Of a DNA stretch of 64,000 bases, positions 52,801 to 60,168 are shown piece by piece. The stretch is taken from contig NZ_CP141823.1 in the NCBI RefSeq assembly GCF_035621455.1, positions 868,001-932,000 on the forward strand, read 5' to 3'. The DNA comes from Vibrio natriegens NBRC 15636 = ATCC 14048 = DSM 759 (GTDB lineage Bacteria > Pseudomonadota > Gammaproteobacteria > Enterobacterales > Vibrionaceae). Under the pieces are notes generated by a model, which was given only the letters and a program-made list of their open reading frames with translations, had not been told where the DNA came from and made no database searches. Made by a program: the position numbers and the translations under genes. Within the stretch, counting starts at the first letter, position 1, and every line of letters begins with the position of its first letter.

Positions 52801-53025
52801 ATCCATAGTCGTAACGAAACCACTTACCGTTGGATTGAAAAACACGCTCGTGTTGGTAACTGCTACATCAACCGAGATCAAGTTGGTGCCGTAGTAGGTG
52901 TTCAACCTTTTGGTGGTCAAGGCTTGTCTGGTACTGGCCCTAAAGCTGGTGGTCCTCACTACTTGTACCGCTTTACTCAACCTGTTCTTGCTCAACAAAT
53001 AGTTGCTCAAGCAGAGAACGCATAA
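49879..53025 (+). CDS. putA: Bifunctional proline dehydrogenase / P5C dehydrogenase PutA
   Basis: A 1048-residue enzyme that oxidises proline to glutamate. The proline dehydrogenase half (about 90-450) has the FAD-site blocks VAITIDAEEADRLEL, LVKGAYWDSEIKW and RLHGMGDSLYNHV. The aldehyde dehydrogenase half (about 560-1020) has ISPWNFPLAIFLG, GFTGST-type VAFTGSTATAQRI, catalytic Glu in FIAETGGQNAM and catalytic Cys in SAGQRCSALRVL. It is shorter than E. coli PutA (1320) because it lacks the N-terminal ribbon-helix-helix repressor domain. A 16-base RctB-like motif lies in the coding sequence at 51592. Confidence 0.96.
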   Translation: MFTATNVLTPEFIEQPLDKLWSLISPLYMVDESQWLEQLLPLATPTEEEKSAITIQTTQLIEAIRADKKSIQMIDALLLEYSLDTQEGILLMCLAEALMRIPDSATADALIKDKLSVADWKSHLKNSDSVFVNASTWGLMLTGKVVGLGEKGSQSPSQAVNRLVNKFSEPVIRKAMYQAMKIMGHQFVRGRTIEEAQKNGRPMRDKGFTYSFDMLGEAALTTADANKYFKDYLMAIEAVGRETYGSDTSPAPSISIKLSALHPRYEVANEERVMTELYDSLMQLLKRAIEVDVAITIDAEEADRLELSLKLFEKVYRSDLVKGWGKFGLVIQAYSKRALPVLVWINALAKEQGDLIPLRLVKGAYWDSEIKWSQQAGYDNYPVYTRKEATDVAYLACARFLLSDGVRGNIFPQFASHNAHTVTAIAVMAQHKDYEFQRLHGMGDSLYNHVMAKYGQPVRIYAPVGSHADLLPYLVRRLLENGANSSFVHRLVDARCPIYELTHHPVDVLTGFDTLNNDKIPLPSGIFPERKNSYGVNVDIESEAKPFETQVESFLNNTWTAGPVINGESFAESMIKDNAAEIVTAPYDRRIEAGKVAFATLDHVSSAIQAAQSAFPAWKDTAIEQKAQCLDSLADLMEENLAELVAICHKEAGKTIHDSIDEVREAVDFCRYYAKQAQNLKPFELEGFDGVKRISSREGLGVFVCISPWNFPLAIFLGQVTAALVAGNTVVAKPAEQTSLIAARAIELMLEAGFPAGVIQLLPGRGGEIGHALTSHDAIAGVAFTGSTATAQRINVTLAERTAKPVPFIAETGGQNAMIVDSTALPEQVVRDVIRSAFASAGQRCSALRVLFVQEDVADRIITLIQGAMNELKVGLPYLHETDVGPVIDQNAKQKLQAHIEQMSKTQKKVAELNLNEACQYGDFVSPSAFEISGIDVLKEEQFGPILHIVRFKASELPNVVEQINQTGFGLTMGIHSRNETTYRWIEKHARVGNCYINRDQVGAVVGVQPFGGQGLSGTGPKAGGPHYLYRFTQPVLAQQIVAQAENA
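51592..51607 (+). promoter_or_regulatory. RctB-like motif inside putA
   Basis: GAAAGCATGATCAAGG, which encodes ESMIK in the linker between the two catalytic halves. It is identical to the site at 48002-48017. Confidence 0.45.
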
Positions 53026-53036
53026 GGAGTCGCATT

Positions 53037-53744
53037 ATGGTTCATCAGATCACATATTTTAAAGATGCATTTTCTGCGTGGGAACAGTGGAATCTGACCG
53101 ATTTTGATTACAAATGCGAGCACGCGCTGGCATTTAAATCTGCACTAGAAGGGCACAATGCCACAGTAGCAAAAGTGGTTTCATACCACTTGCAACAGGC
53201 GTCAGCACTTCTTGCAGAAACTCATCAGTTAGTAGGGCCTACTGGTGAAACTAACGAGCTGTATGCTGCAGGTCGTGGCGTAGCTTTGGTGATTTGTGAA
53301 AACAACACCGAAAATACGACTAACGCGTTATACAGTGCATTTGCAATGATCACCTGTGCCTTAATTGCTGGTAACAGTGTTGTGATTTGCAGCGACAATA
53401 TCGAACTAAACCAACTGGTGACAAAAGCGGTATCGTCGACGAACCTCCCATCTAACTTAGTCCAGGTAGTTGCGTATGACGCCTCAGCACCGTTGCTTGA
53501 GAGTGATGTACGTAGTGTGGGTTATGTTGGGCATTCTAAGGTTGAGCACGCGCTCAATCTTCAACTGGCTAAGCGCGATGGTGCCATCGTCGGCTTAGTT
53601 TCTGAAACGGATTTAGAGTCACCGAAATTGGCTCATGATCCTCATCTGTCGTTACGCTTTATTACTGAGCGTACTCGAACGATAAATATTACCGCGGTGG
53701 GTGGTAACGCAACTCTACTCGAGCTGGGGAACGAAACTCACTAA
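53037..53744 (+). CDS. Degenerate ALDH-like protein between putA and putP
   Basis: A 235-residue protein starting after AAGGAGTCGCATT. It resembles the N-terminal part of an aldehyde dehydrogenase fold (GRGVALVICENNTENTTNALYS; FAMITCALIAGNSVVICSD), like the NAD-binding region of PutA. It ends before any catalytic cysteine segment and has no ALDH active-site glutamate motif. Annotators often call it a P5C dehydrogenase, but the sequence does not support catalysis. It sits 11 bp after putA and may modulate PutA or be a relic kept by the operon. Confidence 0.8.
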   Translation: MVHQITYFKDAFSAWEQWNLTDFDYKCEHALAFKSALEGHNATVAKVVSYHLQQASALLAETHQLVGPTGETNELYAAGRGVALVICENNTENTTNALYSAFAMITCALIAGNSVVICSDNIELNQLVTKAVSSTNLPSNLVQVVAYDASAPLLESDVRSVGYVGHSKVEHALNLQLAKRDGAIVGLVSETDLESPKLAHDPHLSLRFITERTRTINITAVGGNATLLELGNETH

Positions 53745-53880
53745 CCTGACTTGTGACACCAATTTGGAATAGCTCCCCTGAGAACCGTTTCAGGTTGGTG
53801 TCTCTTGCTTTGTTGTATTGCTGAGATGGCAAAATATCAAAGAAGACAAGGAAGGAAATAATTATAACGAGGACTATCTA

Positions 53881-55374
53881 ATGATAGAAAATAGCATTGC
53901 TATCACGTCCACTTTTGTGGCGTATTTATTAATCATGGTTGCCATTGGCGTTATTGCGTATAAGAGGACTGCTAACTCATCTGATTACTTCCTAGGTGGC
54001 CGTAGCCTAGGTCCGTGGCCTGCTGCGTTATCTGCAGGTGCTTCAGACATGAGTGGCTGGCTGCTACTTGGTCTACCAGGTTACGCTTATGCTGCGGGTA
54101 TCGAGGCATTTTGGCTAGCAGGTGGTCTGCTGGTTGGTACATGGGCGAACTGGTTAATCAGTGCAAAACGTCTACGTACTTACAGTATCCAGACTGACGC
54201 GCTGACATTGCCAGAGTTCCTGTCACGTCGTTTCAACGACAAATCAAAACTGATCCAGACAATCTCTGCGTTTTTCATTCTTCTATTTTTCCTTTTCTAC
54301 ACCAGCTCTGGCTTGGTAGCAGGGGGCAAACTGTTTGAAACAGTATTTGGTCTAGATTACACCTATGCGGTTATTATTGGCACGGTGTGTGTGGTTTCTT
54401 ACACACTATTCGGTGGCTTCCTAGCCGTATCTTGGACAGACTTGGTGCAAGGCCTGCTAATGGCTGCAGCACTGATGATCGTGCCTGTTGCAGTGATGGA
54501 CGGTGGATTAGGCCAGCTTTCATCAGATATGCATAACATCAACCCTGAACTACTGACGCTTTGGCGTGATGTGAAAGGTGAGCCACTATCGGCTATCGCG
54601 ATCATCTCTCTGGCAGCTTGGGGTCTGGGTTACTTCGGTCAGCCTCACATCCTGGCGCGTTTTAAAGCGACTCGTTCAAACAAAGATTTGACGACTGCAC
54701 GCCGTATCGCAGTGGGTTGGACAGCACTTTCAATGGCGGGTGCAATGCTTGTAGGTCTTGTTGGCCTTGTATGGGTTGGTGATCACTCTGGTGTTCAACT
54801 AGAAGATGGAGAGAAAATCTTCATGCTACTGGTTAACACGGTATTCCACCCAGTTATCGCAGGTATCCTGCTTGCAGCGATTCTTGCAGCGGTAATGAGT
54901 ACAGCAGACTCTCAGCTTCTTGTTTCTTCTTCAGCTCTAGCAGAAGATTTCTACAAGCAAGTATTTAAACCAGGCGCATCTTCAGAAGAAATCGTAATGG
55001 TTGGCCGTGTAGGCGTGATCGTGATTTCTCTGCTTGCTCTGTTCTTGGCAATGACACCAGACAGTTCAGTACTAGGACTTGTATCTTACGCTTGGGCAGG
55101 CTTTGGTGCCGCATTTGGCCCAGCAGTAGTACTTAGCCTTTACTGGAGCGGTATGAACCGTAACGGCGCTCTGGCAGGTATTCTGGTTGGTGGTGTGACT
55201 ATCGTTCTATGGAAACAGCTATCAGGCGGTTGGTTCGATGTTTACGAAATCGTACCGGGAATCATCTTCTCTACATTGGCTATCTTTGTAGTAAGTAAAA
55301 TGACTGGTGGTGCTGCGCACGACGTATTGGAGCAACACAAGTCATACAAACAGAAATTGATTGATTTGGACTAA
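53881..55374 (+). CDS. putP: Sodium/proline symporter PutP
   Basis: A 497-residue SSS-family transporter with about 13 helices. Signature segments are YFLGGRSLGPWPAALSAGAS and DMSGWLLLGLPGYAYAAG (sodium and proline site), then AAILAAVMSTADSQLLVSSS. The ATG chosen follows ACGAGGACTATCTA; a TTG start 63 bases earlier is less likely. Proline uptake supplies PutA and osmoprotection. It follows putA and the degenerate ALDH gene in one operon with its own terminator. Confidence 0.96.
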   Translation: MIENSIAITSTFVAYLLIMVAIGVIAYKRTANSSDYFLGGRSLGPWPAALSAGASDMSGWLLLGLPGYAYAAGIEAFWLAGGLLVGTWANWLISAKRLRTYSIQTDALTLPEFLSRRFNDKSKLIQTISAFFILLFFLFYTSSGLVAGGKLFETVFGLDYTYAVIIGTVCVVSYTLFGGFLAVSWTDLVQGLLMAAALMIVPVAVMDGGLGQLSSDMHNINPELLTLWRDVKGEPLSAIAIISLAAWGLGYFGQPHILARFKATRSNKDLTTARRIAVGWTALSMAGAMLVGLVGLVWVGDHSGVQLEDGEKIFMLLVNTVFHPVIAGILLAAILAAVMSTADSQLLVSSSALAEDFYKQVFKPGASSEEIVMVGRVGVIVISLLALFLAMTPDSSVLGLVSYAWAGFGAAFGPAVVLSLYWSGMNRNGALAGILVGGVTIVLWKQLSGGWFDVYEIVPGIIFSTLAIFVVSKMTGGAAHDVLEQHKSYKQKLIDLD

Positions 55375-55397
55375 TTTCTAGTCACAGATGAAACCAA

Positions 55398-55428
55398 TAA
55401 AGCTCGCTTCAAAGCGGGCTTTATTTTT
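55398..55428 (+). terminator. putAP operon terminator
   Basis: The stem AAAGC(T)CGCTT / AGCG(G)GCTTT is followed by ATTTTT. Confidence 0.82.
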
Positions 55429-55948
55429 GCCTGAATTTTGCAACTGTACACCCAGACATTCTCACCGTACTTTTACTCTTCCTTCCTTTTATGTTTTGAG
55501 AACTCCTCCTCAAACGGCAACCGTAGTTTTCCTTTTCTAGGGCATTCGCTGACATCTTGATAGTAATTTAGGACGCAGCATAAAGGCTCTATATCATTGA
55601 ATAAAAAGTGAAAGTTAGTACTAAATATGTAGTTAACCGCGTGAATTTTCCACTTAAAGTAGCGTTAATTGGGGGATTTCTAACAGTTAGCTTTAGGAAT
55701 GGTTTTAAAAATAGTGATATTCAACAATTGGTTATGTGTGTTTCATCAAGTTCTGACAGTAATTGGCATTAAATTTCACAAAATAACAACAAAAATTGAC
55801 ATCTGAGCAATGTCTCAATTTTATAAATACATTACCCTGTTTTTTGGAGGTAGGACACAAAACTCAAAAGGGTATTTTTTAATGTGGAATTATTTTGAAC
55901 AAAATATGTCAATTATCAGTAGCACAGGAAAAATTGGGAGAAAAAGAA
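55429..55948. other. AT-rich intergenic region, no gene supported
   Basis: About 520 bp. A 35-codon ORF (55699 onward) has an SD-like TTTAGGA too close to its ATG and no family features. Nothing else is supportable. Confidence 0.45.
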
Positions 55949-56197
55949 ATGCCGGATATTTATTGCTCAGCTTGTAGAAAGTCGACTCAACATAAGGTCA
56001 TCATGAGACGTTGTGAGTCGCAGCCAGTTGAAACCTTGACTGGCAAAGTTCTGAGCTTTACACAGTTGATGGCGAAGTTCGTTTCGGGTGAACATTATTA
56101 TGAGATGGAACCTCAGTATTTTTGTCGTCGTTGTAATCACCGCGCGATTGGCGAAGTGGTGTCACATCCGACAAGACAAACGTCTGCAATTATGTAG
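55949..56197 (+). CDS. Zinc-ribbon-like small protein, 82 aa
   Basis: Starts at the ATG with GGGAGAAAAAGAA upstream; a TTG extension of 18 residues is unlikely. Two cysteine pairs are placed as in a zinc ribbon: YCSACRKSTQHKVI near the start and QYFCRRCNHRAIG near the end. The central helix (TLTGKVLSFTQLMAKFVSG) is amphipathic. It is found in Vibrio as a conserved hypothetical in my recollection. No function is known. Confidence 0.6.
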   Translation: MPDIYCSACRKSTQHKVIMRRCESQPVETLTGKVLSFTQLMAKFVSGEHYYEMEPQYFCRRCNHRAIGEVVSHPTRQTSAIM

Positions 56198-56721
56198 TTG
56201 AGTCGATGGTTTTTCGTTAAAGTGCGCTGACCCTAAATGCGAGTCGAACAGTAATAGCGAGTACATTTAGGTGCTAGAGTTTTGTGACTTTGTTAAACGG
56301 TGATGTAGAGCTCTTGGCTCGCTCAAACGGTTTAAATAAGTTGTAGCCTCTATCTCTCTGTTGTTTCTTTGAATCTGGCTCAATACGTGTGTTTCAAAGC
56401 CATGTTCCTTTGTTTTATGCATCGACAAATCGTGCGCAATTCGTGTTGCTCTCCCAAGCATGAACCACAATGTCTCTCATCCATCTTCAGGCTTTTTCTT
56501 CGTTTTTTTCCCCTGCGCTATTTTTAGTTAACCTGAGCTAAAATGAGAGATTCACCGTGATTGGTATCAATGACGGTGGGCTGGTGGGCATTGGCGTCTG
56601 CTTTTTATGCGTATCCAATACAAAAACAAAGCTGGTTTCACACGTTAGTCATTTGCCAGTTTGCAAATGCCTTACTAACGATTATGGTGAGCCTCCATAT
56701 GATATGACTAGGGTGTGGTTG
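56198..56721. other. Intergenic region without a supported gene
   Basis: About 520 bp. A TTG/ATG minus-strand ORF (56267-56470) could encode about 60 residues (HGFETHVLSQIQRNN) but has no ribosome site. The plus-strand extension of the next gene upstream of its chosen start shows no family similarity. Confidence 0.4.
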
Positions 56722-57198
56722 ATGAGTTATCAATTGGACAGGATTGACCTGCATATTTTGAGAGTGCTTCATTCACGAGGCCGAATTCCAGTTGTTGAAC
56801 TAGCAAAGCAGATAAATCTAACGACGTCGCCTTGTTCTGATCGGGTTAAAAGACTAGAAAAAGAAGGCTATATCAATGGCTATCATGCGGAGCTGAATGC
56901 AGAAAAATTGGGTCTGGACGTGCAAGTGTTCATTCACATTCGTCTAGATCAAACCAGCTTCTCGATATTTGAGAAATTTGCCAAGGCGGTTGAGTTGATG
57001 CCTGAAATCGAGGAGTGTTATTCGCTCTCCGGGGATTTCGATACCATGATTAAAGTTCGCGTCAAAAGCATGAAAGCGTATCAGGAATTTATGTCGAGCA
57101 AGCTTGGCACCCTGCCGGGAGTAATTCAGACACGCAGTGAAGTGGTGATAGAAGAACATAAAACCGGATTTGGTGTGAACCCTGAGCTGTTGGGTTAA
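56722..57198 (+). CDS. Lrp/AsnC family regulator
   Basis: A 158-residue protein. The start is the ATG giving MSYQLDRIDLHILRVLHSRG; 55 upstream residues in the longer ORF have no family match. The N-terminal helix-turn-helix is PVVELAKQINLTTSPCSDRV and the effector-binding RAM domain follows (VELMPEIEECYSLSGDFDTM). Lrp-type proteins of this size respond to an amino acid, often through octamers. Being about 1.3 kb beyond putP it could act on amino-acid genes, but nothing shows its target. Confidence 0.88.
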   Translation: MSYQLDRIDLHILRVLHSRGRIPVVELAKQINLTTSPCSDRVKRLEKEGYINGYHAELNAEKLGLDVQVFIHIRLDQTSFSIFEKFAKAVELMPEIEECYSLSGDFDTMIKVRVKSMKAYQEFMSSKLGTLPGVIQTRSEVVIEEHKTGFGVNPELLG

Positions 57199-57216
57199 GC
57201 TTAATCTGATGCAATC

Positions 57217-57242
57217 AAAAAAGGAGCCATTTGGCTCCTTTG
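57217..57242 (-). terminator. Terminator of the DUF445 gene
   Basis: The stem AAAGGAGCC / GGCTCCTTT is followed by TTTTTT on the minus strand. It also separates the convergent Lrp gene. Confidence 0.85.
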
Positions 57243-57268
57243 TCAATTGTGCTCAGAATATTAGCTGA

Positions 57269-57976
57269 TTAGAAGCTGATGAAGGTCGTAATCACACCAA
57301 TTACGCCGCCAAAAACACCACCCCAAACAACAAGCCAGCCCAAGTGCTCTTTAATCATTTTCTGCACCATCTCTTTCACTAAGGCTGGTGTTAGTTCGCT
57401 GAGGCGCTGATTGATAATGCTTTCGATGTTTTGTTTGATTTCATCCATCATAGCAGGTGATTCAAACTGTTCTTTCAGCGCCTCTTTTACTGAGTCGCTT
57501 TGGCTTAGCTCAACTAAGGATTCTTGCATCTTCTCTACAAAGGGTTGTTTCATTGGCTGAAGCGCTTCTGAACCGCCAAACATCGCCAGCATTCCACCAA
57601 ACTGAGAGCCTTCGATCACCTCCACCAAAGAATCAAAAGCAGGATTGAAATCCACCTTATTAATCACAGGTTGCAGGTTGATGCTCGCACCGCCCGCCAT
57701 CTCTTTATTCAAGAATCGGTCAATATTAGCTTCAGTAAAGAACTGCTCCATCATCAGGTTCTTGATGGCGAGTTTGAATTCTTCAAATCGTGCCGGAATA
57801 ACACCAGAACCGTATAACCCGGGTACTTTTTCAAACAGCATATGGATGGCTAACCAGTTGGTGATAGCTCCAGAAAAGGCAAATAAACCTGCATACCAAA
57901 GATAGTTGTTTTGAAGTTGATGGCCAGCACCCATCAATATGATTGCGAGGACATTCGTTAACAAACTTTTGTTCAT
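57269..57976 (-). CDS. DUF445 membrane protein
   Basis: A 235-residue DUF445 (YheB-type) protein. Helices are at the start (MNKSLLTNVLAIILMGAGHQ; LFAFSGAITNWLAIHMLFEK) and at the C-terminus (LGWLVVWGGVFGGVIGVITT). The loop between them is long and helical. Members have no established function; a role as a phosphatidylserine- or stress-related membrane protein is not proven. Confidence 0.88.
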   Translation of the reverse strand: MNKSLLTNVLAIILMGAGHQLQNNYLWYAGLFAFSGAITNWLAIHMLFEKVPGLYGSGVIPARFEEFKLAIKNLMMEQFFTEANIDRFLNKEMAGGASINLQPVINKVDFNPAFDSLVEVIEGSQFGGMLAMFGGSEALQPMKQPFVEKMQESLVELSQSDSVKEALKEQFESPAMMDEIKQNIESIINQRLSELTPALVKEMVQKMIKEHLGWLVVWGGVFGGVIGVITTFISF

Positions 57977-58116
57977 AGTGACCAGTTATGTAAGAAATTA
58001 GCAGTGAATTAAGTGGCGTGATTTTATACCTAAATTACCTCGAGATGCTAGATTCAGCGGGGAGGACTTGATTCTAGGATGTGGAAATGATTTGAAGATT
58101 TATTAGAGAGATAAAA

Positions 58117-58146
58117 AAATAAAACCCGACAATCATTGTCGGGTCA
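58117..58146 (-). terminator. Terminator of the small-protein pair
   Basis: The stem ACCCGACAAT / ATTGTCGGGT is followed by TTTATTTTTTT on the minus strand. Confidence 0.85.
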
Positions 58147-58186
58147 CTGCTTTTTCTTAGAAAATCTAAGTGTCATTTTTGTATTT

Positions 58187-58303
58187 TTAGATGCGGTAGA
58201 TCTTACAACAAAGTTGGCATTTCCATCTTTCTGAGTAGCCAAATAGCTTGTCAGTCCAACTCGGTTTAAGTTGTACGATCTGCATTGAACCACATTTACA
58301 CAT
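58187..58303 (-). CDS. 38-aa cysteine-rich protein
   Basis: An ATG after AAGGTAATTGGCTT encodes a 38-residue peptide starting MCKCGSMQIVQLKP. Two cysteines at the start (CKC) and a CQLCC group near the end look like a minimal zinc ribbon. It begins seven bases after the stop of the next gene and ends before the shared terminator, so the two form a small transcript. No family is known to me. Confidence 0.5.
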   Translation of the reverse strand: MCKCGSMQIVQLKPSWTDKLFGYSERWKCQLCCKIYRI

Positions 58304-58310
58304 AAGCCAA

Positions 58311-58514
58311 TTACCTTATTATCAGTTTAATCACCTGCGACCACTTATCGTGGTTTGGGTAGAACCAGCCGTCTGTTGAGTATAGCTGGTTATCAAAACG
58401 TAGCTTGATAAATGATCCAGTCAGAGACTCTGTAAGGTGTTCATCGCTGTGGATACGCAATGAGCCAAGATAGTAGCAGAATAGTACGGCCTTTATCGTG
58501 TCATGTTGTTTCAT
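58311..58514 (-). CDS. 67-aa hypothetical protein
   Basis: Starts at an ATG and is followed at once by the 38-residue cysteine-rich gene. The sequence (SLTGSFIKLRFDNQLYSTDG; FYPNHDKWSQVIKLIIR) has beta-strand and aromatic content and no membrane segment. I recognise no family. The tight spacing and shared terminator argue that the pair is transcribed together. Confidence 0.5.
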   Translation of the reverse strand: MKQHDTIKAVLFCYYLGSLRIHSDEHLTESLTGSFIKLRFDNQLYSTDGWFYPNHDKWSQVIKLIIR

Positions 58515-59004
58515 ATCCGAGAATCTATACGCTCTCTATGATTATCCTTACTCTAGATAATAAGAAAACCACAGCTGCCTTTGGCTCTTTTGGCATCATT
58601 CCTGTCTCCATATCTTCAATTTGTGGTGATCGGTCTTTTCTTTGAAAATATCTTGTTTCGCCATTTTATTTGCTGAATTTATATTCACATTTTAAGGTTT
58701 TTTATTTTGCACTGTCTGTTTGTGATTTCTGATGTTTAAAGCAATTTTGATAATGAATCTTGCATATCTTTAAGCTAACTCTGTGTAATTGGCTATAATT
58801 TGAGTTCGTAACACTGATTTTTTCGATTTGTAACCCGTGTAACACAAAAAATTAAGCCTGTAAGGTGGCAATTATTTTTTCTGGTCTTTTGGGGTTTAGC
58901 AGTAAATTTTCCTTTTTGATGGAGAAAATAATCGTGAAAACAGTAAAACCTTACTTAACAATGTATTTACAATCTCCTCATTCTAGTGAGAAGGAATGTA
59001 TCGG
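58515..59004. other. Leader region of ctlX
   Basis: No gene supported. TATAAT at 58793-58798 is a plausible -10. GAGAAGGA precedes the chosen ctlX ATG. ORFs in this stretch overlap ctlX in other frames. Confidence 0.45.
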
Positions 59005-60006
59005 ATGCTATTACACGAATCAGTACCCCAATTTGCAAATGGGAACGAAGAAAGCACACAAAGTGCTCTGCGCCATACCGCAAACTGCGTAGTGATGGTG
59101 CCACCTAAAGAATTTCGCTTTAACGAAGAAACTGCGAGAGACAACGAGTTTCAGAATCAGGTGTCACTCAGCCAGAAAGAAGTTTCTCAAAAAACCATGG
59201 CTGAATTTGCTGCGATGGTAGCAACCTTGCGCCAGGAAGGCGTTCAGGTGGTGGAGTTTGATTATCCTCTGTCAGAAGTTGCGACGCCAGATGCGGTATT
59301 CCCGAATAACTGGTTTAGTACAACGTGTGATGGGACCTTATATACGTTCCCGATGGCGTGTGAAAACCGTCAGAAAGAAGTTCGTCCAGACGCTCTTGTC
59401 GCCGCGTTAGCGAAAGCGGGACGAGAGGTATCACAGCAAGCTAGCTTAACCGAATACGTTAACGATCAGGCGTATCTGGAAAGTACTGGTGTGATGATTT
59501 TTGATCATTTTAACAAGACAGTTTATGCGGCACTTTCTCAGCGCTGTGACCGTTTAGTTCTGGAAGATTATGCAAATCGTATTGGCTACGATCGCGTGAT
59601 TTCATTCCAAACACGTTTGCCTTCTGGCTCACCGATTTACCATACCAATGTAATGATGGCGGTAGGTGAACAGTTCTGTGTTATCTGTGACGAAGTAATC
59701 CCTGAGTTCGAGCGTCGCTTTGTGCTGAAATCACTGGCGAAAGACAAGCAAGTGATCTCGATTTCGATTGAGCAGATGAATCAGTTTTGCGGCAACATCC
59801 TTCAACTGGAAACCGTGAATGGTGACAAGGTGATTGCGATGTCTCAATCGGCATACGATGCGTTTTCACCAGCACAAAGAAACCAGTTAGCGACGCACGG
59901 TAAGTTACTGCCGTTTGATGTGACGACAATCGAATCTATCGGTGGTGGTTCTGTTCGCTGTATGTTGGGTGAAGTCTTCTTGCCAAGCCGTCAAGCTATG
60001 CTGTAA
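59005..60006 (+). CDS. ctlX: CtlX-type amidinotransferase/hydrolase
   Basis: A 333-residue protein of the guanidino-modifying (arginine deiminase) superfamily. CtlX markers are DAVFPNNWFSTTCDGTLYTF, LESTGVMIFDHFNKTVYAAL, PIYHTNVMMAVG with the catalytic His, and the C-terminal nucleophile Cys in GGGSVRCMLGEVFLP. The family is annotated as a citrulline-utilisation hydrolase. The start at MLLHESVPQ has AAGGA at proper spacing; another ATG nine bases upstream is too close to that site. Its stop is inside a palindrome repeated upstream of the sulfatase. Confidence 0.85.
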   Translation: MLLHESVPQFANGNEESTQSALRHTANCVVMVPPKEFRFNEETARDNEFQNQVSLSQKEVSQKTMAEFAAMVATLRQEGVQVVEFDYPLSEVATPDAVFPNNWFSTTCDGTLYTFPMACENRQKEVRPDALVAALAKAGREVSQQASLTEYVNDQAYLESTGVMIFDHFNKTVYAALSQRCDRLVLEDYANRIGYDRVISFQTRLPSGSPIYHTNVMMAVGEQFCVICDEVIPEFERRFVLKSLAKDKQVISISIEQMNQFCGNILQLETVNGDKVIAMSQSAYDAFSPAQRNQLATHGKLLPFDVTTIESIGGGSVRCMLGEVFLPSRQAML

Positions 60007-60016
60007 GTACTTACTA
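60002..60016. repeat. TGTAAGTACTTACTA repeat, copy 1
   Basis: Includes the 12-bp palindrome GTAAGTACTTAC; the ctlX stop codon TAA is inside it. The same 15 bases recur at 61948-61962. Confidence 0.5.
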
Positions 60017-60034
60017 ACTAATTTAGCTCTAAAC

Positions 60035-60067
60035 GTTTCGCCAATCCTTTTGAAGGGTTGGCGAAAC
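60035..60067 (+). terminator. Hairpin after ctlX
   Basis: GTTTCGCCAATCC / GGGTTGGCGAAAC, a long stem with one G-T pair but only a short T stretch after it. Confidence 0.55.
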
Positions 60068-60115
60068 TGTTTCTGTCTGCCACATATTCTTTGGTGTACA
60101 GGTTAATTTGGTACT

Positions 60116-60149
60116 AAAAAAGGGCGAACAGGAAATAGTTCGCCCTTTG
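60116..60149. terminator. Terminator between ctlX and the sulfatase
   Basis: The stem AAAGGGCGAAC / GTTCGCCCTTT is preceded by AAAA, giving U residues on the minus strand, so it mainly ends the sulfatase transcript. Confidence 0.82.
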
Positions 60150-60168
60150 CATTGATATTCAGAGAATG

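Noticed and set aside
56267..56470. Minus-strand 67-codon ORF
   Set aside because: TTG start, no ribosome site, no recognised family.
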